Positions 18,305 to 29,301 of a DNA stretch of 64,000 nt are shown here, in pieces (the stretch's first letter is position 1; every line of letters begins with the position of its first letter). The notes under the pieces were generated by a model. The model saw only the letters and a program-made list of their open reading frames with translations. It had not been told where the DNA came from and did no database searches. The position numbers and the translations under genes are program-made. The stretch is from contig NZ_CP041247.1 of the NCBI RefSeq assembly GCF_006711645.1, forward strand, positions 4,464,001-4,528,000. The letters run 5' to 3'. The DNA comes from Klebsiella electrica. GTDB lineage: Bacteria > Pseudomonadota > Gammaproteobacteria > Enterobacterales > Enterobacteriaceae.

Positions 18305-21120
18305 CAGGCAAACTTACGTTTTTCGCCGTCACCGGCGACGTTGCTGACACAGCGACCGCAGATTTCCGCGTGTTCCGCCACCTTGCCGACATCGCTGGTG
18401 TAGTGCCAGCAACGCGGGCATTTCTCGCCCTCGGCTTTACTCAACGCGACTTTCAGACCTTTCAGCAGTTCACTCTGCCAGGCATCGGCCGGCGCCTGCG
18501 CATGATCGGCAACCGTCGCCCCGGAGGTCAACAGGACAAATCGTAATTCGCTGCCCAGCGCGTTGAGCTTCGCGGCCAGAGCGTCATCGGCATACAGCGT
18601 GACCGCCGCTTCCAGAGAGCCGCCTACCAGTTTGTCGGCGCGCGCCTGCTCGATGACCTTGTTGACTTCGCCGCGCACCTGCAGCAGCTTGTCCCAGAAG
18701 TCGTCGTTCATCGCTTCGTCGTCGGCCAGGCCGAACAGACCTTCATACCACTCCCCGGTGAAGACGTATTTCTCGCGGGAACCCGGCAGGTAGCCCCAGA
18801 TTTCGTCTGCGGTGAAGGACATGATCGGCGCCATCCAGCGAACCAGCGCTTCCACGATGTGGAACAGCGCGGTCTGGCAACTGCGACGCGCCCGGCTTTC
18901 CGCTTTCGCGGTGTACTGGCGGTCTTTGATGATGTCGAGATAGAACGAGCCCATTTCGATGGAGCAGAAGCGCATCAGGCGCTGCACCACTTCGTGGAAG
19001 TCGTAGGATTCGTAGGCTTTCAGGATATCTTCCTGCGCCGCCTGCGCGCAGCCGACCGCCCAGCGATCGAGCACCACCATCTCTTCCGGTTTGACCATGT
19101 CTTTCGCCGGATCGAAACCATTCAGGTTCGCCAGCAGGAAGCGCGCGGTGTTACGGATACGACGATAGCTGTCGGCAGCGCGTTTGAGGATCTCGTCGGA
19201 GACCGCCATTTCGCCGGTGTAATCGGTAGATGCCACCCACAGACGCAGAATATCGGCGCCCAGCTTGTTCATCACGTCCTGCGGGCTAACGGTATTACCG
19301 ATAGACTTGGACATTTTGCGGCCCTGACCGTCGACGGTGAAACCGTGGGTCAGAACCTGGCGATACGGCGCTTTGCCCTTCATCGCCGTGGAGATCATCA
19401 GCGAGGACATAAACCAGCCGCGGTGCTGATCAGAACCTTCCAGATACATATCGGCGGCGTGACCGGAAAATTCCGGGCGTACGTCAACCACGGAAGAGTG
19501 GGTAGACCCGGAGTCGAACCACACGTCCAGGGTATCCGGCACTTTCTCGTAGCTGTCAGCGTCAGCGCCCAGGATGTCGCGGGAGTCGAGATCCCACCAC
19601 GCCTGAATGCCGTCCACTTCGACGCGCTTCGCCACTTCTTCCATCAGCTCCAGGGTGTTCGGGTGCAGTTCCTGCGTCTCTTTGTGCACAAACAGAGACA
19701 TCGGTACGCCCCAGGTACGCTGGCGGGAGATACACCAGTCAGGACGGTTGGCAACCATCGATTCGATACGCGCCTGGCCCCAGTCCGGGATCCACTGCAC
19801 GCCTTTGATCTCTTTCAGCGACTGCGCGCGCAGGCCTTTCTGATCCATGCTGACGAACCACTGCGGGGTGGCACGGAAGATAATAGGCGACTTGTGGCGC
19901 CAGCAGCACGGATAGCTATGCTGCATCTTTTCAACGTGCAGCAGCGCGCCGCTGTCACGCAGCATCTCAACGATAATATCGTTGGCTTTAAAGACGTTGA
20001 TGCCGTCCAGCGCCGGGTAGGTGCCTGGCAGGTAGGAACCGTCCGGGCCAACCGGGTTGGCAATTTCCAGGCCGTATTTCTGGCTGATAGTGTAGTCGTC
20101 CGGACCGTGACCGCCGGCGGTATGGACCGCGCCGGTACCCGCATCGAGGGTAACGTGATCGCCGAGGATTGCCGGCACATCGAAGTCGAGGAACGGATGC
20201 TTAAAGCGCATCAGCTCCAGTTCCGCGCCGTTCACCACCGCCAGGATAGTGTAGTCAGCAATACCCGCGCGTTTCATTACGCTTTCAACCAGATCTTTCG
20301 CCAGAATCAGCGCCTGACCATCAACCTGCACCAGCGCATAGTCGAATTCCGGCGACAGGGAGATGGCGCGGTTGGCTGGCAGGGTCCACGGGGTAGTGGT
20401 CCAGATGACCAGGGATAGCGGACCGGCGACGTCGGCAACGCCGAATTTCGCCAGCACGGCGGCTTGGTCTACCGCGTGGAAGGCCACGTCGATAGAAGGA
20501 GACGTTTTGTCGTAATACTCGACTTCCGCTTCAGCCAGCGCAGAACGGCAGTCGACGCACCAGTGCACCGGCTTCGCGCCTTTGTGCAGGTGGCCGTTTC
20601 CGATGATTTTACCCAGCGCACGGATGATGTTGGCTTCTGTTTTGAAGTCCATGGTCAGGTACGGACGCGACCAGTCGCCCAGCACGCCCAAGCGGATAAA
20701 GTCTTTACGCTGACCGTCAACCTGGGTCGCAGCATATTCGCGGCACTTGGCGCGGAATTCAGCAGCGGTGAATTTCTCACCCGGCTTGCCATATTCCTGC
20801 TCCACTTTCAGTTCGATCGGCAGACCGTGGCAGTCCCAACCCGGAACGTAAGGCGAGTCATAGCCCGTCAGTCCTTTGGACTTCACAATAATGTCTTTCA
20901 GAATCTTGTTAACCGAGTGACCAATATGAATGCTGCCATTCGCATAAGGAGGGCCATCATGCAGAATGAAGGTTTTTTTGCCTTTTTTCGCTGCCCGGAT
21001 GATGCCGTACAGGTCATCATCGGTCCAACGCGCCAGCATTCCCGGTTCGCGCTTGGCGAGATCGCCACGCATCGGGAACCCTGTTTCCGGCAAATTCAGG
21101 GTCGATTTATAGTCACTCAT
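18304..21120 (-). CDS. ileS: Isoleucyl-tRNA synthetase
   Basis: IleS charges tRNA(Ile). The 938-aa class Ia enzyme shows [13 protein letters not shown] (HIGH motif, residues 53-67), the CP1 editing domain (about 200-390) with the threonine-rich [13 protein letters not shown], the KMSKS motif in [11 protein letters not shown] near 602, and C-terminal zinc cysteines CPRCWHYT and CGRCVSN. The start MSDYKSTLN at 21120 matches E. coli; a longer frame to 21159 is not needed. One oddity is that the editing motif reads [10 protein letters not shown] rather than HTAPGHGPDD (codon 20113-20115), a Pro-to-Gly change at residue 336. It lies between ribF and lspA in the conserved operon. Confidence 0.98.
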   Translation of the reverse strand: MSDYKSTLNLPETGFPMRGDLAKREPGMLARWTDDDLYGIIRAAKKGKKTFILHDGPPYANGSIHIGHSVNKILKDIIVKSKGLTGYDSPYVPGWDCHGLPIELKVEQEYGKPGEKFTAAEFRAKCREYAATQVDGQRKDFIRLGVLGDWSRPYLTMDFKTEANIIRALGKIIGNGHLHKGAKPVHWCVDCRSALAEAEVEYYDKTSPSIDVAFHAVDQAAVLAKFGVADVAGPLSLVIWTTTPWTLPANRAISLSPEFDYALVQVDGQALILAKDLVESVMKRAGIADYTILAVVNGAELELMRFKHPFLDFDVPAILGDHVTLDAGTGAVHTAGGHGPDDYTISQKYGLEIANPVGPDGSYLPGTYPALDGINVFKANDIIVEMLRDSGALLHVEKMQHSYPCCWRHKSPIIFRATPQWFVSMDQKGLRAQSLKEIKGVQWIPDWGQARIESMVANRPDWCISRQRTWGVPMSLFVHKETQELHPNTLELMEEVAKRVEVDGIQAWWDLDSRDILGADADSYEKVPDTLDVWFDSGSTHSSVVDVRPEFSGHAADMYLEGSDQHRGWFMSSLMISTAMKGKAPYRQVLTHGFTVDGQGRKMSKSIGNTVSPQDVMNKLGADILRLWVASTDYTGEMAVSDEILKRAADSYRRIRNTARFLLANLNGFDPAKDMVKPEEMVVLDRWAVGCAQAAQEDILKAYESYDFHEVVQRLMRFCSIEMGSFYLDIIKDRQYTAKAESRARRSCQTALFHIVEALVRWMAPIMSFTADEIWGYLPGSREKYVFTGEWYEGLFGLADDEAMNDDFWDKLLQVRGEVNKVIEQARADKLVGGSLEAAVTLYADDALAAKLNALGSELRFVLLTSGATVADHAQAPADAWQSELLKGLKVALSKAEGEKCPRCWHYTSDVGKVAEHAEICGRCVSNVAGDGEKRKFA

Positions 21121-21164
21121 CAGATTCTCGGTTCCGTATTTCGGTTTGATAAACACCAACAGAC

Positions 21165-22103
21165 TTATGCCTGCCTGGCCTGCCCAAAGAACTCGCGGGC
21201 CGTTAACTCATCACGTGCAATTTGCGCTTTTAGCTCATCGAGCGACGCAAATCGCTGCTCATTACGTATTTTTTTACGCAGTATTACATCTATATGGCGA
21301 CCATAAAGGTCCATTACAACGTCCAGCAGATGCACTTCCAGCTGTTGGCGAACGCCAGCAACCGTTGGACGGGTGCCAATGTTGGCGACGCCCACCAACG
21401 GTTTGTCGCCCAGTCCTGTCACTTCCACCGCATAGACCCCTTTTACCGGGGAAACCTGACGACGTAGCGGTAAATTCGCCGTCGGAAAACCAATAGTGCG
21501 CCCCAGCTCATCGCCGTGGACCACGCGTCCGGAGATCGTAAAGGGATGGCCCAGCAGATTTTCCGCCTGCACAAGGTCGTCGTCCGCCAGCGCCTGGCGC
21601 ACCGCTGTACTGCTGATGCGCACGCCGCCTTCGCAGAAAGTTTGGGTGCTGGTCACGTCAAAACCATATTCCGCACCAGCTTTCTGTAATAACAAGAAAT
21701 CCCCCTGGCGGCCAGCGCCAAAGCGGAAATCGTCCCCCACCGCGAGAAACTGCACGCCTAAACGGCGCACCAGCAGTTCGCTGATAAAATCCTGGGCGGT
21801 CAGGGCGGCGAAGCGGCGGTCAAAGCGCACGCACAGCACATAGTCGACGCCGCTTTCAGCCAGATAGCTCAGCTTTTCGCGCAGACGCGTCAAACGGGCT
21901 GGCGCCTTATCGGCGGCAAACAGCTCCAGCGGCTGTGGTTCGAAAATCATCACCACCACCGGTAAACCACGCTGGCGGCCCTCGGCGCGCAAACGCTGCA
22001 ACAGCGCCTGATGCCCGCGATGCACACCGTCAAAATTACCAATGGTCAGCACGCACCCGTGCGGCGCCTGACTGAGATTATGTATGCCGCGTATCAGCTT
22101 CAT
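21165..22103 (-). CDS. ribF: Bifunctional riboflavin kinase/FAD synthetase
   Basis: RibF phosphorylates riboflavin to FMN and adenylates it to FAD. The 312-aa protein has the N-terminal FAD-synthetase (nucleotidyltransferase) domain with [13 protein letters not shown] near residue 18 and [14 protein letters not shown] near 155, and the C-terminal flavokinase domain with [11 protein letters not shown] near 196 and [11 protein letters not shown] near 232. The ATG at 22103 (MKLIRGIHN) matches E. coli; a longer frame to 22148 would pass through the promoter. It is the first gene of the ribF-ileS-lspA-fkpB-ispH unit, with 44 bp before ileS. Confidence 0.97.
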   Translation of the reverse strand: MKLIRGIHNLSQAPHGCVLTIGNFDGVHRGHQALLQRLRAEGRQRGLPVVVMIFEPQPLELFAADKAPARLTRLREKLSYLAESGVDYVLCVRFDRRFAALTAQDFISELLVRRLGVQFLAVGDDFRFGAGRQGDFLLLQKAGAEYGFDVTSTQTFCEGGVRISSTAVRQALADDDLVQAENLLGHPFTISGRVVHGDELGRTIGFPTANLPLRRQVSPVKGVYAVEVTGLGDKPLVGVANIGTRPTVAGVRQQLEVHLLDVVMDLYGRHIDVILRKKIRNEQRFASLDELKAQIARDELTAREFFGQARQA

Positions 22104-22132
22104 GTCTGGCTCAAAACAGTGAAAATCGTCCG

Positions 22133-22161
22133 AGTATACCTTGTACAACTGACGACGTTAA
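22133..22161 (-). promoter_or_regulatory. ribF operon promoter
   Basis: On the minus strand a -35 TTAACG (four of six consensus bases) is followed after 17 bp by the -10 TATACT, about 30 bp before the ribF ATG. Confidence 0.65.
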
Positions 22162-22357
22162 CCAGCGATTGCACCTCTTAACCGAAAGATCCCGGTAATT
22201 CATCAACTCAGCGCGGGAATGCGGCAAAAACTCCCCTCGCCCAGCGATTTTTATGGTGGAAAGGCTGTATTCGCCAGCAACAAGCTGGTAGAATCTTGCG
22301 CCATCACTACGTAATAAAGCGTCGTTGTTTTAAGCGGCGCTTATTTGCACAAATCCA

Positions 22358-22386
22358 TTGACAAAAGAAGGCTAAACGGGCATATT
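22358..22386 (+). promoter_or_regulatory. rpsT promoter P2
   Basis: A perfect -35 TTGACA is followed after 17 bp by the -10-like CATATT, 48 bp before the rpsT start. The placement matches the major E. coli rpsT promoter. Confidence 0.75.
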
Positions 22387-22412
22387 CCTCGGCCTTTGAA
22401 TTGTCCATATAG

Positions 22413-22697
<285 letters not shown>

Positions 22698-22720
22698 TCG
22701 CCTGCTTGTTATCGCTTTGT

Positions 22721-22748
22721 AAAAAAACCCGCGAAAGCGGGTTTTTTT
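22721..22748. terminator. Bidirectional terminator between rpsT and nhaR
   Basis: Seven A, the stem ACCCGC / GCGGGT with a short loop, and seven T form a hairpin that acts as an intrinsic terminator on either strand. It serves rpsT on the plus strand and nhaR on the minus strand. Confidence 0.92.
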
Positions 22749-22759
22749 ATGTCTGCGAG

Positions 22760-23659
22760 TTACGCCTGCGGCGTCGCGAAGAGTGACGAATAGTCGCGAT
22801 TGCAAATCCGTTGCACCGCCGGATGCTGAATCATTCTTTCAGCAAAAATGGCGTGATACTCCTCCATCACATTCTCCATCCGGCCGATCTCAATAATCGT
22901 CTCATCCTGATAGAAATCATGCGCGTAAAGCGTCGGCGCGACAAAAATCGCATTGTGCGCCGCACCGAACGCCTTCATCAGCGCCGCATCGTCAAACTCG
23001 CCGAGAATCTCCACCTTCAGCCCCTGCGAATTGAACCAGTTCAGAAGTTTGCGTCCCAGCATCGAACGACGACCGGGGATCAGCAGACGACGTTCCTCCA
23101 GACAGGCGGGAAACGGCTTTTCCGGCGGCGGGTTCATGCACCAGAAACTCACGCTGCACTCGCCGATACGCACGGAGAACAGCCCTTCCTGCTGGGTGGA
23201 ATCGATGGGGCAGTCAGAGATGATCATATCAAGCTTGTGCTGGCTGAGCTGCTCCAGCAGCATTTCGTGGGTCGACTCAAAGCAGCGCAGGTGAATCTGT
23301 TCATTATCCACGACCGCCGCATCCAGCACCCCGCTCACCAGTCTTTTCGACAATGCGTCGGCAACGCCGACATCGAACAGCAGGTTAGACTCTTTGCGGT
23401 AGTTCACAATATCGAGCATCTCCTGGCTCAACGTGAACATGCGGTCCGCGTAGCGGAATACCAGCTCGCCCAGTTCGCTCGGCTCCAGCCCCCTCCCCTT
23501 GCGTTTAAACAATTTCCCCTGCAAACGCTCTTCAAGCGCTTTGATCTGCCCGGTAATGGTCTGCGGCGTCAGGAACAAGGCCTCCGCCGCGCCGACAACA
23601 GAACCTTCTTTATAAACGTGCCAGAAGTAATACAGATGGTTGTAATTAATATGCGACAT
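22760..23659 (-). CDS. nhaR: Transcriptional activator NhaR (LysR family)
   Basis: NhaR activates nhaA in response to Na+ and also regulates osmC and pgaABCD in E. coli. The 299-aa protein has the LysR winged helix (residues about 5-65, with [20 protein letters not shown]) followed by an effector domain containing [15 protein letters not shown] near residue 149. The ATG at 23659 is chosen because GGGAGAGAAG precedes it; it begins MSHINYNHL, two residues shorter than E. coli. It lies 52 bp after nhaA on the same strand. Confidence 0.96.
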   Translation of the reverse strand: MSHINYNHLYYFWHVYKEGSVVGAAEALFLTPQTITGQIKALEERLQGKLFKRKGRGLEPSELGELVFRYADRMFTLSQEMLDIVNYRKESNLLFDVGVADALSKRLVSGVLDAAVVDNEQIHLRCFESTHEMLLEQLSQHKLDMIISDCPIDSTQQEGLFSVRIGECSVSFWCMNPPPEKPFPACLEERRLLIPGRRSMLGRKLLNWFNSQGLKVEILGEFDDAALMKAFGAAHNAIFVAPTLYAHDFYQDETIIEIGRMENVMEEYHAIFAERMIQHPAVQRICNRDYSSLFATPQA

Positions 23660-23711
23660 GCTTCTCTCCCTGATAATGTCCTGGAGAACCTCTGCCGGCT
23701 CTCCGAAAGTA

Positions 23712-24887
23712 TTACGCCAGGTGGGCGGGAACCGTTATGCGCTTGCGTAGCAGCAGATATCCGCTGATGGCTGACAGTACCGAGCCGGTCAGAATGCCAA
23801 GCTTAGCCCAGTTGATTAAGCCAGGATTAACGCTGCTGAAGGCCAGACTGGCGATGAAAATCGACATCGTGAAGCCAATCCCACACAGAATGCCGACCGC
23901 CATAATCTGCTTGCTGGTCGTCCCTTCCGGCAGCGATGCCCATTTCAGTTTTAACGCCAGCCAGCAGAACAGGCTGATACCCAGCGGCTTGCCGACAAAC
24001 AGCCCGGCGATAATCCCCAGCGGCAGCAGTGACGTCAGCCCTTCAATCGTCACCCCTTGCAGCGACACGCCGGCGTTAGCGAAGGCGAAAAGCGGCAGAA
24101 TCAGGTAAGCCACCCACGGATGCAGGACATGCTCAAGCTGCTTAGCCGGGGATTTACCGCCCTGCTCCTTCAGCGGGATAATAAAGCCAACAATCACCCC
24201 GGCTAAGGTCGCATGCACCCCGGATTTCAACACCGCAATCCATAGCACCGCGCCGACCAGGATATAGATACCGGTGCGTCGGACGCCGCAAAGATTGAGC
24301 GCGACCAGCACGGCCATCGCCCCTGCCGCCACGCCCAGCGACAATATGGAAAGGTCGCTGGTATAAAACAGGGCAATGATGATAATGGCGCCCAGGTCGT
24401 CGATAATCGCCAGCGCCATCAGAAAGATTTTCAGAGCTGGCGGCACGCGGCTGCCCAGCAGCGCCAGCACTCCCAGGGCAAAGGCGATATCGGTCGCCGC
24501 CGGAATCGCCCACCCCTCGCGGGTGATCGGATCCTGAGCATTGAACGCCAGATAGATCAGCGCCGGGACAATCATCCCACCTAAGGCGGCCAGCACCGGG
24601 AAAACGGCCTGACGACGGCTGGCCAGCGCCCCCTGAATCATCTCGCGCTTTACTTCGAGGCCAATCAGCAAGAAGAAGACCGCCATCAGCGCATCGTTAA
24701 TCCACAGCAGTATGTTCTTATTGATTTCTAACGCGCCAACACGCAGCTGAACGGGGGTGTCCAGAAAGGAATGGTAAAGACCGCTGGTCACGCCAGTATT
24801 AGCCAATACCATAGCCAACGCGGCCGCGAAAATGAGGATAATGCCTCCTGAAGCATCGCTACTAAAAAAACGCTGCAGATGTTTCAC
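23712..24887 (-). CDS. nhaA: Na+/H+ antiporter NhaA
   Basis: NhaA exports Na+ or Li+ in exchange for two protons at alkaline pH in the inner membrane. The 391-aa protein has about 12 hydrophobic segments, the ion-binding pair Asp163/Asp164 in [11 protein letters not shown], another conserved Asp in [11 protein letters not shown] near residue 133, and the pH-response His in [11 protein letters not shown] near 225. The length matches the family. It forms an operon with nhaR downstream. In E. coli NhaR and H-NS act on the upstream promoter; a TAGAAT -10-like element lies about 50 bp before the gene here. Confidence 0.97.
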   Translation of the reverse strand: MKHLQRFFSSDASGGIILIFAAALAMVLANTGVTSGLYHSFLDTPVQLRVGALEINKNILLWINDALMAVFFLLIGLEVKREMIQGALASRRQAVFPVLAALGGMIVPALIYLAFNAQDPITREGWAIPAATDIAFALGVLALLGSRVPPALKIFLMALAIIDDLGAIIIIALFYTSDLSILSLGVAAGAMAVLVALNLCGVRRTGIYILVGAVLWIAVLKSGVHATLAGVIVGFIIPLKEQGGKSPAKQLEHVLHPWVAYLILPLFAFANAGVSLQGVTIEGLTSLLPLGIIAGLFVGKPLGISLFCWLALKLKWASLPEGTTSKQIMAVGILCGIGFTMSIFIASLAFSSVNPGLINWAKLGILTGSVLSAISGYLLLRKRITVPAHLA

Positions 24888-25062
24888 TGTTACTCTCTCT
24901 GTAAGCCTAATTCATCGATGAAACTATTCTAGCCGCCATAACACTTCGAAAAAATAAGATTATTATTGCATTATTACTCGGTTTTTACGATATAAGGCTG
25001 ACAGTAAAGCGCGACGCTGACCGGAGGGATTCAGCCATCATTAACAGATAGCGGCTGGAAAC

Positions 25063-25094
25063 AAAAAAGCCACTTTAACAATAAAGTGGCTTTT
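25063..25094 (-). terminator. Rho-independent terminator of dnaKJ
   Basis: On the minus strand AAAAGCCACTTT, loop ATTGTT and AAAGTGGCTTTT form a stem that runs into six T. It lies 16 bp beyond the dnaJ stop. Confidence 0.9.
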
Positions 25095-25109
25095 CAGAAT
25101 CGCAGGAGA

Positions 25110-26243
25110 TTAGCGCGTCAGGTCGTCGAAGAATTTCTTCACGCCATCAAAGAAACTTTTAGAGCGCGGGCTGTTTTTCTCACCCGTCGGGCCGCCAAAA
25201 CTTTCCTGAAGCTCCTTCAGCAGCTGTTTCTGTTTTTCATTAAGTCCTACCGGCGTTTCAACCACCACCCGGCACAGCAGATCGCCCTGCGCGCCGCCGC
25301 GTACGGATTTCACGCCTTTGCCACGCATGCGGAACAGCTTACCGGTCTGCGTTTCGCCAGGCACTTTCAGATTGACGCGGCCATCCAGCGTCGGGACTTC
25401 AATCTCGCCGCCGAGGGCAGCCATAGTGAAGTTGATCGGCACTTCGCAGTACAGGTTGTTGCCTTCACGCTCAAAGATAGCGTGCTGCTTAACCTGGACC
25501 TGAACGTACAGATCGCCCGCCGGAGCGCCGTGCTCGCCCGCTTCGCCTTCGCCTGACAGACGAATACGATCGCCAGTATCCACGCCCGCCGGAATTTTGA
25601 CCGACAGAGTTTTGGTCTTCTCGACGCGACCGTGACCGTGGCATTTGTTGCACGGATCTTTAATCAGCGTACCGCGTCCCTGGCAATGCGGACAGGTTTG
25701 CTGAACGGCGAAGAAACCCTGGCGCATCTGCACCTGACCGGCACCGTGACAGGTTGGACAGGTTTGCGGTTTGCTACCGGCTTTCGCACCGCTACCGTGG
25801 CAGACGTCACACTCTTCCAGCGTCGGAATGCGAATCTCTTTGGTCACGCCGCGAACGGCTTCTTCCAGCGTCAGGTCCATGTTGTAGCGCAGGTCAGCGC
25901 CGCGCGCCGCGCGCTGACGGCCACGACCGCCGCCGAAGATATCGCCAAACACATCGCCAAAGATATCGCTGAAATCAGCGCCGCCGCCAAAACCACCGCC
26001 GCCGCCCATGCCACCTTGTTCAAAGGCAGCGTGGCCGTACTGATCGTAGGCCGCACGCTTCTGGTCATCAGTCAGGATTTCATACGCTTCTTTAATTTCT
26101 TTAAACTTCGCTTCGGCTTCTTTATCACCCTGGTTACGGTCCGGGTGGTATTTCATCGCCAGGCGCTTGTAAGCCTTTTTGATTTCACGCTCTTCCGCTG
26201 TTTTGGAAACGCCCAAAATCTCGTAATAATCTTGCTTTGCCAT
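25110..26243 (-). CDS. dnaJ: Chaperone protein DnaJ (Hsp40)
   Basis: DnaJ delivers substrates to DnaK and stimulates its ATPase. The 377-aa protein has the J domain (residues 1-70) with the essential HPD motif in [14 protein letters not shown], then a Gly/Phe-rich linker (about 76-108, [12 protein letters not shown] and [13 protein letters not shown]). Four CxxCxGxG zinc repeats follow ([32 protein letters not shown]) near residues 144-205, and then the C-terminal substrate domains. It follows dnaK after 87 bp that contain a strong hairpin and ends at an intrinsic terminator. Expression is expected mainly from the heat-shock promoters before dnaK. Confidence 0.98.
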   Translation of the reverse strand: MAKQDYYEILGVSKTAEEREIKKAYKRLAMKYHPDRNQGDKEAEAKFKEIKEAYEILTDDQKRAAYDQYGHAAFEQGGMGGGGGFGGGADFSDIFGDVFGDIFGGGRGRQRAARGADLRYNMDLTLEEAVRGVTKEIRIPTLEECDVCHGSGAKAGSKPQTCPTCHGAGQVQMRQGFFAVQQTCPHCQGRGTLIKDPCNKCHGHGRVEKTKTLSVKIPAGVDTGDRIRLSGEGEAGEHGAPAGDLYVQVQVKQHAIFEREGNNLYCEVPINFTMAALGGEIEVPTLDGRVNLKVPGETQTGKLFRMRGKGVKSVRGGAQGDLLCRVVVETPVGLNEKQKQLLKELQESFGGPTGEKNSPRSKSFFDGVKKFFDDLTR

Positions 26244-26271
26244 TGGTGTTTTTCAGCCCCTTAACATGCGT

Positions 26272-26304
26272 GCACGGGCGGAGAGGAAACCTCTTCGCCC
26301 GTGC
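26272..26304 (-). other. Intercistronic hairpin between dnaK and dnaJ
   Basis: GCACGGGCG pairs with CGCCCGTGC around an inner AGAGG / CCTCT extension, giving a long stable stem between dnaK and dnaJ. It has no T-run, so it is more likely an mRNA-stability or partial-attenuation element that lowers dnaJ relative to dnaK. The effect is inferred. Confidence 0.7.
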
Positions 26305-26330
26305 CAGTGTTTTACCCGTTCAAAGGGCGA

Positions 26331-28247
26331 TTATTTTTTGTCTTTCACTTCTTCAAACTCGGCGTCAACGACATCGTCGTCTTTCGCGTTGCTTTCGGAA
26401 GCTTCAGCGCCGCCAGCCTGTTGCTGAGCATGCTGCTGCTGAGCGATTTCCATCAGCTTCTGGGAAGCCTGGGCCAGCGCCTGCATTTTCGCTTCGATAT
26501 CCGCTTTGTCTTCACCTTTCAGCGACGTTTCCAGTGCGGTCAGCGCAGACTCGATGGCAGTCTTGTCGTCAGCCGGCAGTTTGTCGCCTGCTTCTTCAAC
26601 CTGCTTACGCGTGCTGTGCAGCAGATGGTCGCCCTGGTTGCGGGTCTGAACCAGTTCTTCGAACTTACGGTCAGATTCAGCGTTCGCTTCCGCATCGCGG
26701 ACCATTTTGGCGATTTCTTCTTCGTTCAGACCGGAAGACGCTTTAATGGTGATTTTCTGCTCTTTACCGCTGTTTTTGTCTTTCGCGGACACGTGCAGGA
26801 TACCATCAGCATCGATGTCGAAGGTGACTTCGATCTGCGGCATACCGCGCGGCGCCGGGTTAATCCCATCCAGGTTGAACTGACCCAGTGATTTGTTATC
26901 GGAGGCGCGTTTACGCTCGCCCTGAATCACGTGGATGGTCACCGCAGACTGGTTGTCTTCTGCAGTAGAGAACACCTGGCTGTGTTTGGTCGGGATTGTG
27001 GTGTTTTTGTTGATCAGCGCCGTCATCACGCCGCCCATGGTTTCGATACCCAGCGACAGCGGGGTAACGTCCAGCAGCAGAACGTCTTTAACTTCACCAG
27101 TCAGTACACCGCCCTGAACCGCAGCACCGATCGCTACAGCTTCATCCGGGTTAACGTCTTTACGCGGCTCTTTACCAAAGAACTCAGCCACTTTCTTCTG
27201 CACCATTGGCATACGGGTCTGACCGCCGACCAGGATAACGTCCTGGATGTCAGATACCGACAGGCCAGCGTCCTGCAGCGCAACTTTCAGCGGCTCGATA
27301 GAACGGTTAACCAGATCTTCAACCAGGCTTTCCAGTTTCGCACGCGTCACTTTGATGTTCATATGTTTCGGACCGGTGGCATCTGCGGTGATGTACGGCA
27401 GGTTCACGTCGGTCTGCTGAGCGGAAGAAAGCTCGATTTTCGCTTTTTCAGCCGCTTCTTTCAGGCGCTGCATGGCCAGCGGATCGTTACGCAGGTCAAT
27501 GCCCTGATCTTTCTTAAACTCATCAACGAGGTAGTTGATCATACGGCTGTCGAAGTCTTCACCACCCAGGTGGGTATCACCGTTGGTTGCCAGAACTTCG
27601 AAGGTTTTTTCGCCGTCAACTTCGTCGATTTCGATAATCGAGATATCGAAGGTACCACCACCGAGGTCGTAAACCGCGATAGTACGGTTGCCGACTTCTT
27701 TATCCAGACCGTAAGCCAGCGCAGCGGCGGTCGGTTCGTTGATGATACGTTTGACTTCCAGACCTGCGATACGGCCGGCATCTTTCGTTGCCTGACGCTG
27801 AGCATCGTTGAAGTATGCAGGTACGGTGATAACCGCTTCAGTTACCGGCTCACCCAGGTAATCTTCCGCCGTTTTCTTCATTTTTTTCAGCACTTCAGCA
27901 GAAATCTGCGGCGGTGCCATTTTCTGACCTTTCACATCAAGCCATGCGTCGCCGTTGTCGGCGCCGATGATTTTGTACGGCATGATGGATACGTCACGCT
28001 GAACTTCTTCGTCCTGGAAGCGGCGACCAATCAGGCGTTTAATCGCAAACAGGGTGTTTTGCGGGTTTGTCACTGCCTGACGTTTAGCCGGCTGACCAAC
28101 CAGAGTTTCACCATCCTGGGTATAAGCAATGATAGAAGGCGTGGTGCGATCGCCTTCGGCGTTCTCCAGCACACGTGCAGTAGTGCCATCCATAATCGCT
28201 ACACAAGAGTTGGTAGTACCCAGGTCGATACCAATAATTTTACCCAT
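26331..28247 (-). CDS. dnaK: Chaperone protein DnaK (Hsp70)
   Basis: DnaK is the main bacterial Hsp70, binding exposed hydrophobic segments in an ATP-controlled cycle with DnaJ and GrpE, and it restrains sigma-32. The 638-aa protein has the family signatures [11 protein letters not shown] (residue 4), [15 protein letters not shown] (about 193) and [15 protein letters not shown] (about 336). The interdomain linker reads [13 protein letters not shown] (about 385), and the C-terminal tail ends EEVKDKK. The start [10 protein letters not shown] at 28247 has GGAG upstream. Two sigma-32 promoters precede it. It is the first gene of the dnaKJ operon. Confidence 0.99.
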   Translation of the reverse strand: MGKIIGIDLGTTNSCVAIMDGTTARVLENAEGDRTTPSIIAYTQDGETLVGQPAKRQAVTNPQNTLFAIKRLIGRRFQDEEVQRDVSIMPYKIIGADNGDAWLDVKGQKMAPPQISAEVLKKMKKTAEDYLGEPVTEAVITVPAYFNDAQRQATKDAGRIAGLEVKRIINEPTAAALAYGLDKEVGNRTIAVYDLGGGTFDISIIEIDEVDGEKTFEVLATNGDTHLGGEDFDSRMINYLVDEFKKDQGIDLRNDPLAMQRLKEAAEKAKIELSSAQQTDVNLPYITADATGPKHMNIKVTRAKLESLVEDLVNRSIEPLKVALQDAGLSVSDIQDVILVGGQTRMPMVQKKVAEFFGKEPRKDVNPDEAVAIGAAVQGGVLTGEVKDVLLLDVTPLSLGIETMGGVMTALINKNTTIPTKHSQVFSTAEDNQSAVTIHVIQGERKRASDNKSLGQFNLDGINPAPRGMPQIEVTFDIDADGILHVSAKDKNSGKEQKITIKASSGLNEEEIAKMVRDAEANAESDRKFEELVQTRNQGDHLLHSTRKQVEEAGDKLPADDKTAIESALTALETSLKGEDKADIEAKMQALAQASQKLMEIAQQQHAQQQAGGAEASESNAKDDDVVDAEFEEVKDKK

Positions 28248-28294
28248 CTAAACGTCTCCACTAAAAATTCGATCAACATGTGGTTGTGAACCTG

Positions 28295-28326
28295 TAATAA
28301 GGGCGAAACCGATGGTTTCAACTGCC
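28295..28326 (-). promoter_or_regulatory. dnaK heat-shock promoter P2 (sigma-32)
   Basis: On the minus strand the -35 CAGTTGAAAC and the -10 CGCCCTTATTA match the sigma-32 pattern, with the usual 13-15 bp spacing. The arrangement, about 50 bp before dnaK, is that of E. coli dnaK P2. Confidence 0.82.
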
Positions 28327-28366
28327 CAGACATCATTTTTTTCAGGTTCATTCACTGCGGTTGACT

Positions 28367-28402
28367 ACAAGATGGGGTCGCCCATCGCTTCCTCAAGGGG
28401 GC
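28367..28402 (-). promoter_or_regulatory. dnaK heat-shock promoter P1 (sigma-32)
   Basis: On the minus strand CCCCCTTGAGG (-35) and CGACCCCATCTT (-10) match the sigma-32 consensus CTTGAA / CCCCATNT closely. It lies about 120 bp before dnaK at the position of the major E. coli promoter. Confidence 0.88.
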
Positions 28403-28687
28403 AAGCAAAAAAATTTTTCACTTTCTTGCCGGATAAAGGGAGAAATAAGGAAGGCCGACTGAATAAACCGGTAATAAAGCGGCTTTTATCGATAACACCT
28501 GTCCCGCCGGGCGCTTGCGTCCCCGTTTACCGGTAGCGAACGCACACCATCTCTCCTCGCCTGCGTAAATTGGCGAAAAATACCTCGCCAGATCATAGAC
28601 AGTTACCCTGCGCCTCATTATGATGCCGCGCCCCGTCCACGAGTGGTGGGGTAATGCTTCCCTTTCTAATCATTATTCTGAGGAATT
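28403..28687. other. dnaK-satP divergent spacer
   Basis: Upstream of dnaK P1 this stretch contains an A/T-rich tract and no convincing gene on either strand. It must hold the satP promoter. A GAGGAATT ribosome-binding site lies just before the satP ATG. Candidate -35/-10 pairs such as TTGGCG and TCATAG are weak, so no promoter is called. Confidence 0.4.
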
Positions 28688-29254
28688 ATGGGCAACACTA
28701 AGTTGGCTAATCCGGCACCGCTGGGCCTTATGGGCTTCGGCATGACCACTATTCTGCTTAACCTGGCAAATAGCGGCCTGTTCGCGTTTGATGTAGCTAT
28801 CCTGGCGATGGGCATTTTTTACGGCGGCATTGCGCAGATTTTCGCAGGCCTGCTGGAATTTAAAAAAGGTAATACCTTTGGTTTAACCGCTTTTACGTCC
28901 TACGGCGCCTTCTGGCTGACGTTGGTCGCTATTCTTCTCATGCCGAAAATGGGCCTGGCGGAAAAGCCTGATGCGCACTTCCTCGGCATGTACCTCGGTC
29001 TGTGGGGAGTCTTCACGTTGTTTATGTTCTTCGGCACCCTGAAAGCCGCACGAATGTTGCAATTCGTGTTCCTCAGTTTGACCGTCCTGTTTGCGCTGCT
29101 GGCAATCGGCCACCTCGCCGATAACGAAGGTCTGGTGAAAATCGCGGGCTGGATTGGTTTAGTCTGCGGCGGTAGCGCTATTTATCTGGCGATGGGTGAA
29201 GTACTGAACGAACAGTTTGGTCGCACCGTACTGCCGATCGGCGCACCGCATTGA
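28688..29254 (+). CDS. satP: Acetate/succinate:H+ symporter SatP
   Basis: SatP (YaaH) takes up acetate and succinate with protons across the inner membrane. The 188-aa protein has six hydrophobic segments and the AceTr/GPR1-FUN34-YaaH family signature NPAPLGLMGFGMTTILLN at residues 8-25. The length equals E. coli. It diverges from dnaK and converges on the MFS gene, with a hairpin between them. In E. coli uptake is prominent in acetate-growing cells; the local promoter was not resolved. Confidence 0.97.
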   Translation: MGNTKLANPAPLGLMGFGMTTILLNLANSGLFAFDVAILAMGIFYGGIAQIFAGLLEFKKGNTFGLTAFTSYGAFWLTLVAILLMPKMGLAEKPDAHFLGMYLGLWGVFTLFMFFGTLKAARMLQFVFLSLTVLFALLAIGHLADNEGLVKIAGWIGLVCGGSAIYLAMGEVLNEQFGRTVLPIGAPH

Positions 29255-29259
29255 TCAAC

Positions 29260-29289
29260 AATCCCCTCGTTCTGACGGACGAGGGGATT
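29260..29289. terminator. Hairpin between convergent satP and MFS gene
   Basis: AATCCCCTCGT and ACGAGGGGATT form a strong stem six bases after the satP stop. There is no clear T-run on either strand, so termination may be weak, but the place fits a shared 3'-end element. Confidence 0.6.
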
Positions 29290-29301
29290 GCTTGCGGAAC
29301 G

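Noticed and set aside
18859..20418. 519-codon open frame antisense to ileS
   Set aside because: It is a shadow of a highly biased, G+C-rich gene; the composition is unlike a real protein and no ribosome-binding site is seen.
26931..28289. 452-codon open frame antisense to dnaK
   Set aside because: Antisense frames over dnaK are a known artefact of its codon bias; it also crosses the heat-shock promoter region.
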